Part shown: piece by piece, positions 12,776 through 26,200 of the stretch
Layout: each line of letters begins with the position of its first letter
How positions within the stretch are numbered: position 1 is the first letter of the stretch
Assembly (NCBI GenBank): GCA_030544215.1
Contig: JARZZO010000008.1
Span: 20,414,614-20,478,613 of the forward strand
DNA from: Zantedeschia hybrid cultivar
Taxonomy: Eukaryota > Streptophyta > Magnoliopsida > Alismatales > Araceae
Direction of reading: 5' to 3'
DNA length: 64,000 nt
Notes under the pieces: generated by a model
Databases searched by the model: none
Seen by the model: the letters and a program-made list of their open reading frames with translations, nothing else
What the model was told of the DNA's origin: nothing
Translations under genes and position numbers: made by a program

Positions 12776-15038
12776 TGTAATACCTGGCCCATTAGTAGCT
12801 CAGTAATAATCCATTAGTAGCCTAGATAAGTCCATTAGTCGGTTAGACTGAGCATTTAAAGGGTCTGGCAGAGAGAACTTATTTGCGTCATACCTCCTTG
12901 ACTTGATTAAAAGGGTGCTTAGTGGGCATCATATCGTCTTGATGCGATTAAGAAGTTCGATTTCAGCACGAACACTCTTGAGTTCTTTCCTTCCAGAGTG
13001 TTTGGTTCCATTCAAACTTCGATCTAGAGGTTATATAGGGTATCACTGAGCATGAGAGAGAGGGTTACTGCATTCTAAACCCCAGAGAACCGAGAGGGAG
13101 AGATTGGAGGCATCTTCTGGCACATAGAGGTAATGTTCTTCGTGTTCTTCATGCAAGAGGAGCGAGTAGTGGCGCTGCAGTGCTGCAATGCATGTGAGGT
13201 GGTTGGTTGCTTTGCTTAGGTGGCCGTAGTATAGTTGTTTCGCTTCGAAGACGTAAGTAATGACAAATACCAATATCTATAGATATTTTTACGTAAATAA
13301 AATTATATTTTCAAACTATTTTTCTACTATGATGATGGTATGATGAATAGGAGGACTTCAAGTTTTGTATGCATGCTAGGATCCCCCATGCATGATCCCT
13401 TCTTCCATATTTCCGCACATTGTGTGAAATCCTAGAATTTCATACAAAAACCCTAGTATGTGAGCTTAAACATGTCAGATGACCTTGACGTGATTTGATA
13501 ATCATGTTAGAGGATCATGATGTGATCAAGACTCTTGTTAGTCATGCTTAATGTTCTATTCTTCATATTTAAGCGGCATATAGTAGTTCATGTTAATAAG
13601 TTAAGTATTGTTCTGATATTGCATACATAAGTCGTAGCTATAATATTATTTCATGGATATTTTCATATGAAAACTCATCTTTTATTCATGAATCTATGGT
13701 AGTATACAAAGTAGGCTGATTAGTTTTGTGCATGCCATGTGTAGCATTATTTCAAACAGAAATATATATATATGTTTAAGCTGTAAAATTATAAAAATTA
13801 TTGTGTTTGAACTAGTTTTGATAGCCTTAAAGGCGTCAAGAGGAGGTGACGCGAATTTCTATTCATGTCACATGTGTTTGATGTGATTAAGGTCGTTGGA
13901 CCTTGAAGCATACATATTATGTCTATATAGCATTGCTATTTTACTGTTTATACACTTTTGTTCACGACACTATCATAGAACATATTACATGCATGTTTAA
14001 GATGTTTAATTACTATGGACAATGCCACCATAGAAGGTTAAGTGTCCAACCTACAAAAGCGACTTTGTGGAAGAAGACTAAGAATAAGATGTGAAAGGGT
14101 TCTAGGCAATGAGTCAAAATCTTGGAAGTATACTTGCTTACGAGTACACTGATCCTGAGTGGGATATGTCGATCATCCGACTGTGCAATCGGAGATCTAG
14201 TGGACTTTACCTTACCACTAGATGACAATGATGAATAAGATGAACTATGACTCCTTATGATGTGGTTGGATGCACGTCCTATGATAAGACGGTAAGATGA
14301 TACATGTTATGAATAATGAAAATGATGCTATCTTGTGAAATAAAATGCATGGTAATGATCTAAGCTTATATGCATGGTTGATACTTCATGTTATGCATGT
14401 TTTAATGATGTAAATATATCGATATGAAAGATTAGGTACACTTAGTCTTGACTTAGAGGTTTAAGGAGTATAGTAAGAATTAAGAATGCTTACATATATA
14501 TTATGGTTGCATCATGTTTAGATGTTCAATTATCATGTCTTTTCTTTCTGATATAGTTATGTTAAACTGTGAATTGTTAATTTTATTGAGTTTGATGAGT
14601 TCTATATGACTCACCCTTGCGTACTAACTAATTTTTCAGCGGACAAAAATCCAGTTGAGGCGGGTGAGACTGAAGAAGTTATTCCAAAGGCTCGAGGCTT
14701 GAGTTGAACCAATTATCTAGAAATAGGTTTTATTTTATGTTTCAATAGTAAGAGATGTAATAAGGTTTATTTTCTGCATTTGAAATGTACTTTTATTTTT
14801 ATATATATTTAGTGGTCTTGGATAAAGAGACTTTATATTTTGTTTCAGCGGTATTAATAGTAAATTATCTTGTGGCAATTATGGTTGTTTCTATAGTAAT
14901 TTTGGTCTTATTTTCATATACTCTTTCTCTATGATTCATAAGAAAATGTTTGAGTTGTTTTCACTGTGGCGCACCCGCAACATCGATCTGCGGTAGGTCG
15001 ACATAATTGAACTGGGTCGGCGGGGCGGGGGTGTTACA
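12776..15038. mobile_element. Solo LTR, 2,263 bp, target duplication ACAAT
   Basis: The sequence starts TGTAATACC and ends GGGGTGTTACA, imperfect inverted termini with the TG...CA signature. It is flanked by the direct repeat ACAAT at 12771-12775 and 15039-15043. No gag, pol, primer-binding site or second LTR is present, so this is a solo LTR left by LTR-LTR recombination. Its reverse complement resembles the LTR at 25245-28353 (shared TGTAACACCCCC start, GACCTAC, AAACAACT, and GCGTCACCT further in), so the two belong to one family in opposite orientation. Termini of this form are typical of Ty3/gypsy chromoviruses; that assignment is inference. Confidence 0.88.
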
Positions 15039-15043
15039 ACAAT

Positions 15044-18000
15044 AGTTTTTAAGGTACGGCTTAATTGCAATGATACAATTTCTTTCACCATTCTAGGAAA
15101 ATAAGAACCGAAAAAGGTTAGTTAACAGTTTTCAATCTATATATAACAAGGGAAGTTGTAGGTAAAAATAATCCATCATGTTGTTATGAACAGGAAAAAG
15201 ATAAGGACCTTATGCTTAGAAAACCCTAAAGAATTCTATAACGTAACAGCCTTCTATATAATTCATGTATGCCAAGTCAAACACTCACTTAATTGTTAGT
15301 TGTTACCCTATTAAACATCACATAATTAGGGGTTGCATTAACAACCTGTCTTTAGAGGATTTCACGTACAGTTTTCCCTGTATTTCATCTGGCATAAACA
15401 CCAAATGACAGGTTACTGTGAGCGTTCTATACGCTTCTACTATTTCTACACTCTCAAATCACACTCTAGAAAGAGAGTTTTATCTTGTCATTAAAATGGT
15501 CTCAGTTTAAATAAGAGACAAAAAAAAAAATGATATTCTCTCCCCCCAAATATTTAGCCTGATGACCTAATAATTTTAATACTTATTAATAAGAAGTATC
15601 ATTCATCAATTCCTATGGGCAGTAAAATATGAGGGAATAGTGTGTATGCAACAGCACCCTTTCACCTCCACCTGCCTCCCTCCCGCGTCCCAAGACTCCC
15701 AACCATAGCATGAATGTAGATAAGACCGGCAGGGGATAAGAAGGAAACACTGGCAAGTCCCGAGAAGGTGTTGACCATGCTAGCTAACAGGAAGAGTTAG
15801 GTTTTGGAGGTGGAAAGGACAAGAAAACGTCAAAAGAGCGTTAGCTTATCGCCTCTGCCTGGACAAGATGGTCAGAAGGGATGAAGACTGTCTCTTCGGA
15901 GAATATCGTTCATGCTGTATGCAATGTACAAAGTGTCACCATATAGAATTACGGAGAGTAATACTTTGTCACAACACATACAGTAGTAACAGGTGTTATA
16001 TTGTGTTCATGTATGATCTTAAGTCCGATTATGTGGGAGTTTAATCATCTTTTTATAACCTTTTTATATATTGTCTGGTCAGATAAGATCTAAAGAAAAA
16101 AAAACTGAGTTCTAAATTGTTTAACCTCATTGATTAGACGGCAACGTCACTAACACCCCAGCAGGCAGCACTACAGCAAGTACTACACAATTAGGTGATA
16201 AGCTTTTTACCAGCTGCTGAAATTTGGCAATTCTTGGCCACCTATACATAAGTGTAGCGATGATCAATGTCCTCTTAGTTTGTATGACCTTGGGATGCAG
16301 AGGAGGATTAGGGAAGTCACTCCGTGCCAAGTTGCCATGGATGGAGATCGTAATCCTTCTCTTTGCAATAATGCTAAGTACTCGCACACTCAGCAAGGAC
16401 TAACATCATTGTATTCTCAGTATGCATGGCATGAGTCAGCATTCTGGTGACGCGAGCTCAAGAGATGTCGACTATTATCAAATGCTGGGTTTTGTCACTG
16501 GCAGCAGAAAAGGTTGATTCATCGCTAATCAATGAAGCACCCTTCACACATATTTTCAAATGTTTACTTGAGGAAGTAGAAGTTAGTGACAAATTAAGAA
16601 CAATGCAATCTTTTTATCTACCTAACAAATTACATGTGTCCGGGTACATCTGAATTAGCTGATCTTTTTTGTCATAGGGGACAAGCATAGGAAAGAAAGT
16701 TTGGAGTGCATCATTTCAAACTGTCATCTCACGGTGAGTGAACATATGTAGTGGTTCTTTTGGACTCACCATAGTCTTTGAACCAGGATCTTCGATGGCG
16801 AAGAAATTAAAGTGGGTTTGTCTGTACTCTATAGTACTGTTGCCCTTTTGGAGTCCTCTTAATTACTTTCCTCATCTCCATGGGTTCGTCTTCATGTAAA
16901 CGCAGATATTTCTATTCCTCTCTAACTTCCACTGCTTTGGTCCGTTCTCCACTGGGGTGGAAAGGGTTGTTCACCATGCGGTGATGACTGATTTTAAGGA
17001 GGAATCACTATGCGACGTCTGTTCTGCTCACTCTCTTAAGTCTTAAGATGTAATTGACGTTTGCGAGGAAACATGTTTTGAGTTATAAGATGGTGCACAG
17101 TACTCCATCTAGGTTTTGAGTTTGATAGACTAATGTCTATCAAGGCATATAATTATGTTTGTGAATGACTCTAGCCTCATAACATAGATCATAGGCGTCG
17201 ATCGTTGTGATAAATTTTATCTATCTAATTCCTCGGGAACCGAAGAAGTCCGGGCCGGTAATGGAGAAGACAACTCTCTTGCCCTTAGGCACCAGCTAGT
17301 CAACCACCTATTTCCCTCTCTCAAAACGTATGACTTTCTAACCAGAATATAGCATTTTGTCAAAAAAATGTTCTGGGTTCGAATTGACAGACCTCTGACC
17401 TCGGAGAGGGATTCCTCCGGCTTATCAAAATATCATAGGGTATTAACGCTGTTACACGTGACATAGGTCACATATAGATAAACATCTATATTAGAATGAT
17501 ACTTGTTAGATAAGGATATGGAGAATTAAGAGTTCTTATTAATTAGGTGGAGATTCTTTGGATCTTCTTTGTAAATATATGTGTATATATAAAGAATAGA
17601 GAGTCTTATGTCAGATCTTCCTGTCTTCCGCACTGCGACGATGAGGGTTGCACACGTGTCTAAGGAGGTAAAACTAGTTCTACAAACGTGATCACCTTCT
17701 AGTTAGAGAGAAGTGTTTAGCGGTTTGTTTAGTTCATCAATCATGGATAAACAACTCTTCCCGCCAAGTCATAAGATTATTGCGCCTTCTCTTGTTTCCC
17801 CCGCTTATAGGGTCTAGCGCCATCCAAATTTAGCGTGAGGCAACATGGGGTAGGGTCTCCCACCTAACCCAATCCTCATGAATATTATCTAACCCTACTT
17901 AGGTCGTCCTGAGAGAATAACATGTTAAATAGTTCTATTGAAACAAAAGATAAAACATAAGTATAACGCAGTGTCTACTCTACTTAAGTAGTTTTAAGAT

Positions 18001-18693
18001 TTTGAATTAGATGATGACTCGCAATAATTTATTCACTTATAATTTCAATCACCATACAACTCATAATGCTCTATTATAGCAAATAATGTTATTTGCAATT
18101 CTCTTATCTGTCGAAAGGGTGTAGTAGGATTCTAAGTGATTGCAGTAGCCACTGCAAGTGACTACAGCAACAGTCGCATGAGTACAAGTTTATTTCCGAC
18201 GACAGCCTTGTTCTGGTTCTCTTCAAATGACCACTTGACTGCATCCCTTTCCCGAAGTACAGAAGTTAGGAAAGATGACGTTTCCTCTGCTTCTCGACAG
18301 ACCTTACGTTTTGTTCATTGAACGAGGAAGGGAAGCACCTAGATCCGTTATTCTTGGCCAGTCTTCGGAGCAGAGAAAGTTGAAGGAAGCGTAGTGAGCA
18401 AAGATGGATCAAGATACCAATTCCAACTGTTTATTCTATTCCAGGATACATTGTTTTCTACTGATCACCAGGCAATACGATAATCAAGTAATAAAGTTTT
18501 AATTGTCACAATGTTCAACTTGTTAGATTAGTCGCACCTTGTTACATTGTTTGGTTCCTTGATACGTTTGTGAGGAGTTCACACAAGACGGTGTCAAAGA
18601 TGAGGGATTTACATGTAGTTAATGTTCTTTCCATTGAAGGCTAATTAACGTTAATGATTCAACGGTCTTCTTCAAATTATATGAAAAATGTCT
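15044..18693. other. Intergenic region, nothing recognised
   Basis: AT-rich DNA with only short open frames that match nothing I know, including a small frame at 16127-16396 on the minus strand that looks hydrophobic but has no recognisable family. No RNA gene or clear terminal repeat was found. Confidence 0.5.
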
Positions 18694-18701
18694 GCTGCTG
18701 G

Positions 18702-19250
18702 CAGGGCTGTCAACGAAAATTCGATTATCCGATTTTTTGATCCGTTTCCATTTCCGATAAAAAATATCCGTCCAATAGCTATCGGAATCGGAATCAGATA
18801 TTTCCAATAAGCTATCGGAATCGAAAACTAAAACTCCTATTTCTGTATCCGTTTTTCGATTTCCGATTCCGATTGTTATTAAATGTATTATTAAGAATAA
18901 TATTAACTTTAAGATTATTTTCATCTTATTAATTATTATCTAATATAATTAATCATTATGTAATATACTAAGACGTATTGGTTATATTTAGGTTTTATTT
19001 TATATGTTTTAAACAAATAAATCAAGAAATCAGTAATTTTCGATAATTATCGAAAATAATATCTGATTCCGATATCGGAATTAGAAATAAATCGGAAACG
19101 GAAAATAAACTTTTCGATTTTATCGGAAATGAAAATGGATAATACACTCCGAACTTATCGGAAACGGAAACGGAAACAGGTTATCCTTATCGGATTTGGA
19201 AAACGGAAACACCTATTTTTGTATCCATATCCTACCCGTTTACAGCCCTA
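18702..19250. mobile_element. hAT-type non-autonomous element (549 bp)
   Basis: The left end reads CAGGGCTGTCAACG; the reverse complement of the right end reads TAGGGCTGTAAACGGG, so the termini are inverted repeats of the hAT type. The 8-bp flanks GCTGCTGG (18694-18701) and ACTGTTGG (19251-19258) agree at 6 of 8 positions, as expected for an old 8-bp duplication. The interior has no coding capacity and is made largely of CGGAAT, TATCGGAA and TATCCG words on both strands. Confidence 0.78.
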
Positions 19251-19258
19251 ACTGTTGG

Positions 19259-21640
19259 GTATTCAGGGGACCGGAATCCTTTGCATTGATATTGTCTTCA
19301 CTCACATAATTAAATAAAGATAAGCCCGTTAAATGCCATAATAAAATAGAGAAGTACTAATTAAGTTTTGACCAAATGTGAGCGGTGGCCTTGTATAACT
19401 TGAATAAATGTGCCAACATAGCCCTACTTGGAAAATGACTCCCCTTTAATATCCACTGGATGGGAATCGATCGGATACATGAGTCGCGCCAAGCTAGCCT
19501 GCAACTGACCTACCCTGAAACATATGTTTAATCGGATACAACTCTTATCGTTCTATAGTTCTATTTGATTAAAGTCCCTACAAGTTGGTTAAACTTCATT
19601 CTTTATTACGTAAGGCAACAGATGGTCCTAATTAATTAGTACCTCTTATGGGAGGGCTTGCCATTTTCATATATGTAGGCTATATGTCGTTCTCACAAAA
19701 CTTATATGATGGTCAATAGGGTTGACTAACAGCACTTCTGAAGTCTAAAATAGGTATTCTTTTGTCTAGTCATATTTTTATTTACATGAATGTACCTCAA
19801 TGGTATGAGTGGGGCCACCTAGCAAGGTAGGACTTAAACTCGATTTGGTTTTTTGAGGTTTATCATAATATGATTTGTCATATCGTATTAGATCAGCCCG
19901 ATTTGTATGAATCAGCTCGTATCTAAATAAGTCCGAGTTACTGACACAATTTGACTTATCGAGTTGCATCTAAATCGATGCAACTCGGACTTACTCAATG
20001 TGACTTGTATATGACTCATATCGATTGTATGATATGCTGTGATACGGTTTAAGCCTACTTGATGTGATTTATATTTTATTAAGTTAATTTTTCTAATTTA
20101 ACAAATAATTATTTTTTCTCTAATTAGTAAATAATTCGATTTTTTTCTCCAATTTAATAGGCAATCTACTATGTTGATTAATAGGACAGATTTATCTTAA
20201 ATTTAACTTAAAGCTGTTATCATTAATAAATCACTAGCGCTAAACGTTTATTTATTTTATAATTATTTATAAAATTAAAAAAAATAAAAATAAACTCGTG
20301 TGAATTAAATCGAGTCGACCCGAGTCAAAACGATATTGTATCATACCTAAGAAGATACGATCTCATACGAATCAGTTATATGGCAAACCTTATTGCATAA
20401 TCCTAGCACCATTAGCATTTTATTATGTCGATCATATAGGAGATTAAATAAATTAAGCACCAAACACCGCAAAAGACCATGAACCTCTGAACACTGATAT
20501 ATGAAGTATTTCAAGATAAGTTTTTGTTCCAGGGATTTTTGGTTTTTAGTCTTTGTATGAATTTGAAAAGGAAACCTCATTGTGTCTTGCATATTTAGTG
20601 TGACTGATCTCTTAAACTTTCATTTTTATAGGCTTTTAGCCCCCACCGGCCATTTGTTTCGTCAATATTATTTACAAACTTAACTATACATTAACTGTGG
20701 TTAGCTTAACGGTGACTTCGCTAAACTTTTATATCTCGATAACTTACAAAGTAATTCATATCCCAGTCTTTTGTGCTGATCGACTACCTCTGATTCCAAA
20801 TTGTTTATATATCTAGACATTTACCCCTCCGTCGTGTCTAAATTATGTTATATAGTTGTTCCAAGCTCAAGTTGCCTTTCCTCGCATTTGGCATCTTGAA
20901 ATGTGGACCTTCTTTGCAAAAAAAGAAGAAACCGATTAGGTGTAGGTGAGATGGTAGTTACCATGCTCACTTTGGCTTATCTGACCACCAACTCTGTGTA
21001 GCCTCAAACTTAATTTACCCCGCCAATTTAGATATTCAGCTAGATCCAATAAAATATCCAAAATTTTTGACAAAGTTTTCCAATAATTGACTGTCTACAA
21101 CATGATGTTCGATACTTCACCAAGACAACTGTTTAAGTTTTGACATGGGGAAGCATGCCAAGGACCAATTTTGATGCGTCTCATTTTCCTACACTTATTT
21201 TGCCACGATAAGTTCGAGCAGGGGCGGACCAAAGGGCAAGAAGGGTCATGGCCTCCTGTCCTATCAGAATGTATATTATGTTTATGTATTATATGTTTAC
21301 AAAGAATTCTTTTTTATATATAAATTTTTAACATGGTCTCCTAAGAAAAAGATTTTCTAATTTGGCTCCCTTAATTAGATAAAATTTTTCAGTCCGTCAC
21401 TGATTTCCAGTGCCTGATCTCACCTAGACACCATTATACAATGATGCTAAAATAAATAAATAATAATAATAAATATTAGTAAATGTTTGTGCTTTAACAT
21501 TGGCATCAAGATCATTGCCAGAGCAACTTTGGAAAAAGGATAATTTCAGGACGTACCGTGTACACTAGCTGCTTGCCAGAGAGACGCCTGCTCAACATAA
21601 GGTGACACCCTGTTGCAGCGCTGTACGCTTGTTATATTTC
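19259..21640. other. Intergenic region with a perfect short hairpin
   Basis: No gene recognised. CGAGTTGCATC at 19960-19970 pairs perfectly with GATGCAACTCG at 19977-19987 across a 6-nt loop, inside a region (about 19800-20350) rich in similar CGAGT and ACTCG words. This may be a decayed inverted-repeat element, but its ends are not clear. Confidence 0.45.
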
Positions 21641-21645
21641 ATCAT

Positions 21646-21958
21646 TGTTGGAGCGACTATATAATAGTCTTACATCGGATAATTTTAGTTGTGGCCAGTG
21701 CTTATGATCTTAGACCCCTTCAAATTCAACATTCGAATTTTGTGGTTTGAAAGATGGTATCAGAGCAAGGTCTGACCCAACTTTATCTTCTAATTTGCGT
21801 CACCTCCTGTTATCTAATTTTTATGGCCCATCTTGACTGTGAGGGGGAGTGTTGGAGCGGCTATATAATCTTACATCGGTTAATTTCAATTGTGGCCAAT
21901 ACTTATGATTTTGGGTCCTTTCAAACTGATCAACACCCGAATTTTGTGGTTCGTAAGA
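21646..21958 (+). mobile_element. Complete TRIM retrotransposon (313 bp), target duplication ATCAT
   Basis: Two 109-bp terminal repeats lie at 21646-21754 and 21850-21958; both start TGTTGGAGCG and end near TTTGTGGTT...AAGA. Directly after the left repeat is TGGTATCAGAGC (21755-21766), the classic primer-binding site complementary to initiator methionine tRNA. Directly before the right repeat is the polypurine tract GTGAGGGGGAG. ATCAT flanks both sides (21641-21645 and 21959-21963). The 95-bp interior encodes nothing, so movement must depend on proteins from another LTR element. The repeats have diverged at a fair number of positions, so the insertion is not recent. Confidence 0.93.
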
Positions 21959-21963
21959 ATCAT

Positions 21964-24900
21964 GTGTTGGCACTCTAATTTTATCTTAATACAGCTAAGT
22001 ATATATTGCGTGTATATATTGTCCACCAAGAATTAGATGCCAACCACCTCCACCTATATATCCTTGGATTCTTGCGCTAGGAAGGACAATCACAGGAAAT
22101 GTTCTGGGCTTTAGCAACTGCATGCAGATCAATATCCGTGTTTGTGAGCTTATCGTATACATGGTAACTCTCTGACAAAGCGTCTAACATAAATACATGT
22201 CTTTTAATACACTTTTTATAAATAAATCATGAATATATCTTTAAAATCTAAATAAATTCAAAAGGTCACAGTTTAATCCTGTACTTCAAAAAATATATAC
22301 TTTTTAAAAGAAGTAAAATATACTATTTAAAAAAGGAAATCGTTTTTATTAACAATTTAAAATTAGCTTTTATACATTAAAAATGATATTTTCATAATTT
22401 TTACCTAGTTTTGTTGACTGTAGAATTTTTTTGGGAGTAATTTTTTTCTCAAATCCTAACTCATGAGTAACATTGCTTATGAAGACAACGAAATCAAGGG
22501 AGAAGTATTAAGGAGAGGGGGAAATCGTTCCAAGTCTCATATCACATCCACCAGTGTTTTACACTCTTTGATTAGAAGAAGAAACTATTGCGCGCGGTTG
22601 TTTTTTTATTGCGGTTGTAAATTTTGTTATTATTAGAGGAATATTTATGATTTAAAAAGTATATCAACGACATGTTTTCCTCTAAGAAAATTGTTCATGG
22701 TATTATAATTCTATGAAATATTTTATGCATCCCCGCTAACCCATGCTCTAGTGATAAAGATGGCCCAACAAAATAGCGGGAATTAGAAAGGGACGGGACA
22801 CACCAAGAAAACGGTGGCGCATGGCCTTTTCAACTTCGAAGAACCTGACCGTCCAATTACAAAGAAGTCTCGTATCTCCCCAAGGGGATGGATGGATGAC
22901 ATGACCAATAATTGTAACTGGCCTGGTTAACTAATAGAAAAAGAGAAGACCCTCTGAATATACAATTGAACCGAAGTCTAATAATACTCAGAGGAAGAGG
23001 GTCTAATTATTTGTCAACTTTTGAAATCATATGAAGAATTTTTTATAATATTTCGTCTCCTTTTTCTCTTAATATTGTTGGACTTCAATATAAATGTGTA
23101 TTAAAAAGATTTTTTCTCATAAAAAATGACGTGCCCTTTAGATTCTTAACTCCGTATTATATTGCTCACCTTTTCCACGCCCCCTGCCACATGTCTGAAA
23201 GAAACCTCATCCCTGGGTTGAATTGTGATAAGCATGCCTCATGTGGCGAAGTCTAAGCGAGCAAGAATGATGAAAGAGACATGATCACACGTACCACAAA
23301 CACCAACTAAGCGATCTACTCCACAGCATTAATCAGCAGACGGTCATATGAGCGGGGTCGCAATCGATAGGAATGAGAACAGAAGAGAATCCAAGCAAAG
23401 AGCTGCCGGGTCTACCAGTTCCCTGCAGCGACGAAGAGCACGCGCCACCTAACCCATGCATGCAGACAAGAACAGTTCACCAACGACGTAGTCCCCACAT
23501 TGAAGACGAAGGCGTTGAAAGAAAGAAGGCTACCGGCGGGCCACCGGTGACTGCACAAGTCCGCCGGCCGACGCCCAACCACACGCAACGTGGTGGAACG
23601 CAGAGAGCTCGCTGCCGCCTGCAGAGGCATCATACCAAACACTTGGAGAGCATGCAGCTGCCAGTGGCGGAGCCTTCGGTGGGGATCGACGACGATAAGA
23701 TCCTCTCCCAACGCCTGCGTCGAGATTTCTTTTTGACTTGTTCTGTATTCTTAGGCCTGCAACTACAAGGACAGTGCAGGGAGGGTTGTGACGGGTGGAA
23801 GCGTGGGTGTTGATAAAATGGGACGCAACACCTAATACTACCATTTGCCGCGAAAGACCATGAGACTTGTGTGAAGACTTTTTACCTGATGAGGCCCCGG
23901 AGAGATGGTGCTTGTCCACAAACAGTGAATTTAACAGTGAAAGGGGGACGACGTCAGCTTCTCCACAAACAGTTTATGATCACTTACTACTAATTACCAG
24001 AAAGTGCCCCTCTTAGTATGTTTCTTACGTCACACTAATGCTTAAGGTTTCTTTTGTCTTTTTTCCTGTAAGATTATTTTGATCGATTTTAAACTTCTCT
24101 CACATTAATTACAAATATAAAGTGTTTCGTAACTATAGACTCTGATATTATGTTAAAATTATTTAATCGTTAAACTCAAAATCTTAACACATTCAATGAA
24201 ATAGACACCATCTATATTAATTATTATTTGTTTTCTCTCTTTTTCGACGTGAGATGATTCTAACACAATCTAGTTGAGCAGATGACACGGAACAAGACCT
24301 GCTTGATATGATCTGAGAGAAAATCTTAAGATAGTAAGATTACTATTATCCCTTAAAAAATAACTCCATGAGCACATAGATCAGATGGGCCTTGATTATA
24401 TTGGAAACCGGAAGTATTTGATCTTGATCCGTGGATTTTTCCTTGCTGCCCGGCGCTTGCCGGCCGGCCGGAGTACATCATAGTCTGATCTTATGGACGA
24501 CTGTTATATTTTTGTTTTTCCAGTTCAGTCTCACTAGCCTTACATGAGAACGGGGTTACGACACAAGTAGAAATGGAAGGAACGGGTCCAGGAAGATAAC
24601 GTCACGAGGAAATTTTCCACTCCTTTTTCAACTTAATTATCAACATCTTCGGCTAGATACCTTAATTTGTTCCCCTCCACCCAAACAAAGATCTAGTTGA
24701 AGGGCTTAAGCAAGATCGATCCTTTTCACAATCGAATTTAATATGAAACTTAAGTACGGCGCCAGGAGATATAAAAATGCATGATTCGGGCTTCGGGGTT
24801 CGGACTAAACAGGATTATAAATAGAGATGCTTGACAAAGACCGATCGAGTTGTAAACGGGTGATGGTATACCTAAGTTCCATCCTTTGGCACACTTTTAG

Positions 24901-24991
24901 TAATAGAATAATTAAATGAGATGCATGTCATGGGTGACATTGTGGTTTTAATTTGTTTGGAAAGAAAAAGTATTTTTGTCCAACAACTTTT

Positions 24992-24998
<7 letters not shown>
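21964..24998. other. Intergenic region, no convincing gene
   Basis: Mostly AT-rich. A GC-richer island at about 23370-23920 has overlapping open frames on both strands (longest about 146 codons), none with a recognisable domain or splice support, so I do not call a gene there. Confidence 0.5.

Positions 24999-25028
<30 letters not shown>
24999..25028. repeat. (TA)n microsatellite
   Basis: About 15 TA dinucleotides just outside the left arm of the split MITE at 25052. Confidence 0.95.
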
Positions 25029-25031
<3 letters not shown>

Positions 25032-25979
25032 GGGAAAGATTGAACCCATCTAGAACTGCATCCAACTTATATGCGTCCCTTCTAAAATCCATCCTCCCCA
25101 TGTTTAAAAATTAATAAAGATCATCAATAATTTTTAAATATTCAAATAGACCTCTTAAGATTTTTACCGTTTTAGGAACTTTAATTTTCACTTTTCGATC
25201 TTGAAAATCAATCAGAGCCGTCCGATCGAATATGTATTGAAAAGTGTAACACCCCCACCCATCGATCTTGTTCGGTATTGCCGACCTACAGTGAATTGTC
25301 GATTCGGAAAAATATCGCAATGGGAACAACTGAAACATCTTCTCTTCATAGCTTATTCATCTTAAGCATGATTCATTCATACGTGAACATGATATAAAAT
25401 AATAAACATGATCTTTAACTATAACAGACTATCATTAACATAAATATCTAACATGAGCATGTACGCAACCAGCATATAAATATCTTATTATGATCATTGG
25501 CATGAGTTTATAATTTTGAAAATAAACATATAACTAGTATGATACTAATTATAATCTTTGACGTACATCTTTCACTAAATATGTATCATAAATCATGAAC
25601 TATCTCCTAACATAGTATGGAACATCATAGCATATCTTATCACATGATCTCTAACATGCATAACTTTCACATAAATCATAAGTACAGCATAAATGCATCG
25701 CTAGCATGGACCATAACCTTTACACATAGACTTGCATCAATATATGATCACATATATCATCATTATCATGTATCTTACCATTTTAGCATCATAGCATCAT
25801 GAAAATACGCATATCATGATGTTACCACTTTTCTTAGCATAGGACAAACAAACATAGAGGCATCATCATTATCATCATCTTCTTTACTCAATAGTTAGGC
25901 TATTACTACTAAGTCTTCAACTACGCAGTCGAGAGATACTCTCATATTTCATTCAGGGTCAGTGTAACCCGCAAGTAAA

Positions 25980-26200
25980 CAAACACCTCCAAAATTTTCA
26001 TATACGTAGTCAAGGATTCATATATCATCTCATGATCGTAATCAAATAAACATGAGATTCTAGAGGTAACCACAAGTTCAAGGGGTAGACAAACACCTCC
26101 AAAATTTTCATATTCGTAGCCAAGGATTCATATATCATCTCATGATCGTAATCAAATAAACATGGGATTCTAGAGGTAACTGTTAGAATTGGATGGCCTC
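25980..26200. repeat. Tandem duplication, 110-bp unit, inside the LTR
   Basis: Two copies with period 110 bp begin at 25980 and 26090 with CAAACACCTCCAAAATTTTC. The second copy is interrupted at its GTAAC by the nested LTR and resumes at 27765 with GTAACTCCCACAAGCTCAAG, matching GTAACCACAAGTTCAAG of the first copy. The duplication therefore predates the nested insertion. Confidence 0.88.

Noticed and set aside
17365..17378. GGGTTCGAATTGAC resembling a tRNA B box
   Set aside because: No A box at the right distance and no cloverleaf could be drawn.
23373..23919. 146-codon + frame and 99- and 129-codon - frames; some minus-strand phrases faintly recall ankyrin repeats
   Set aside because: The ankyrin-like resemblance is limited to a few residues, frames overlap on opposite strands, and no splice-supported extension exists.
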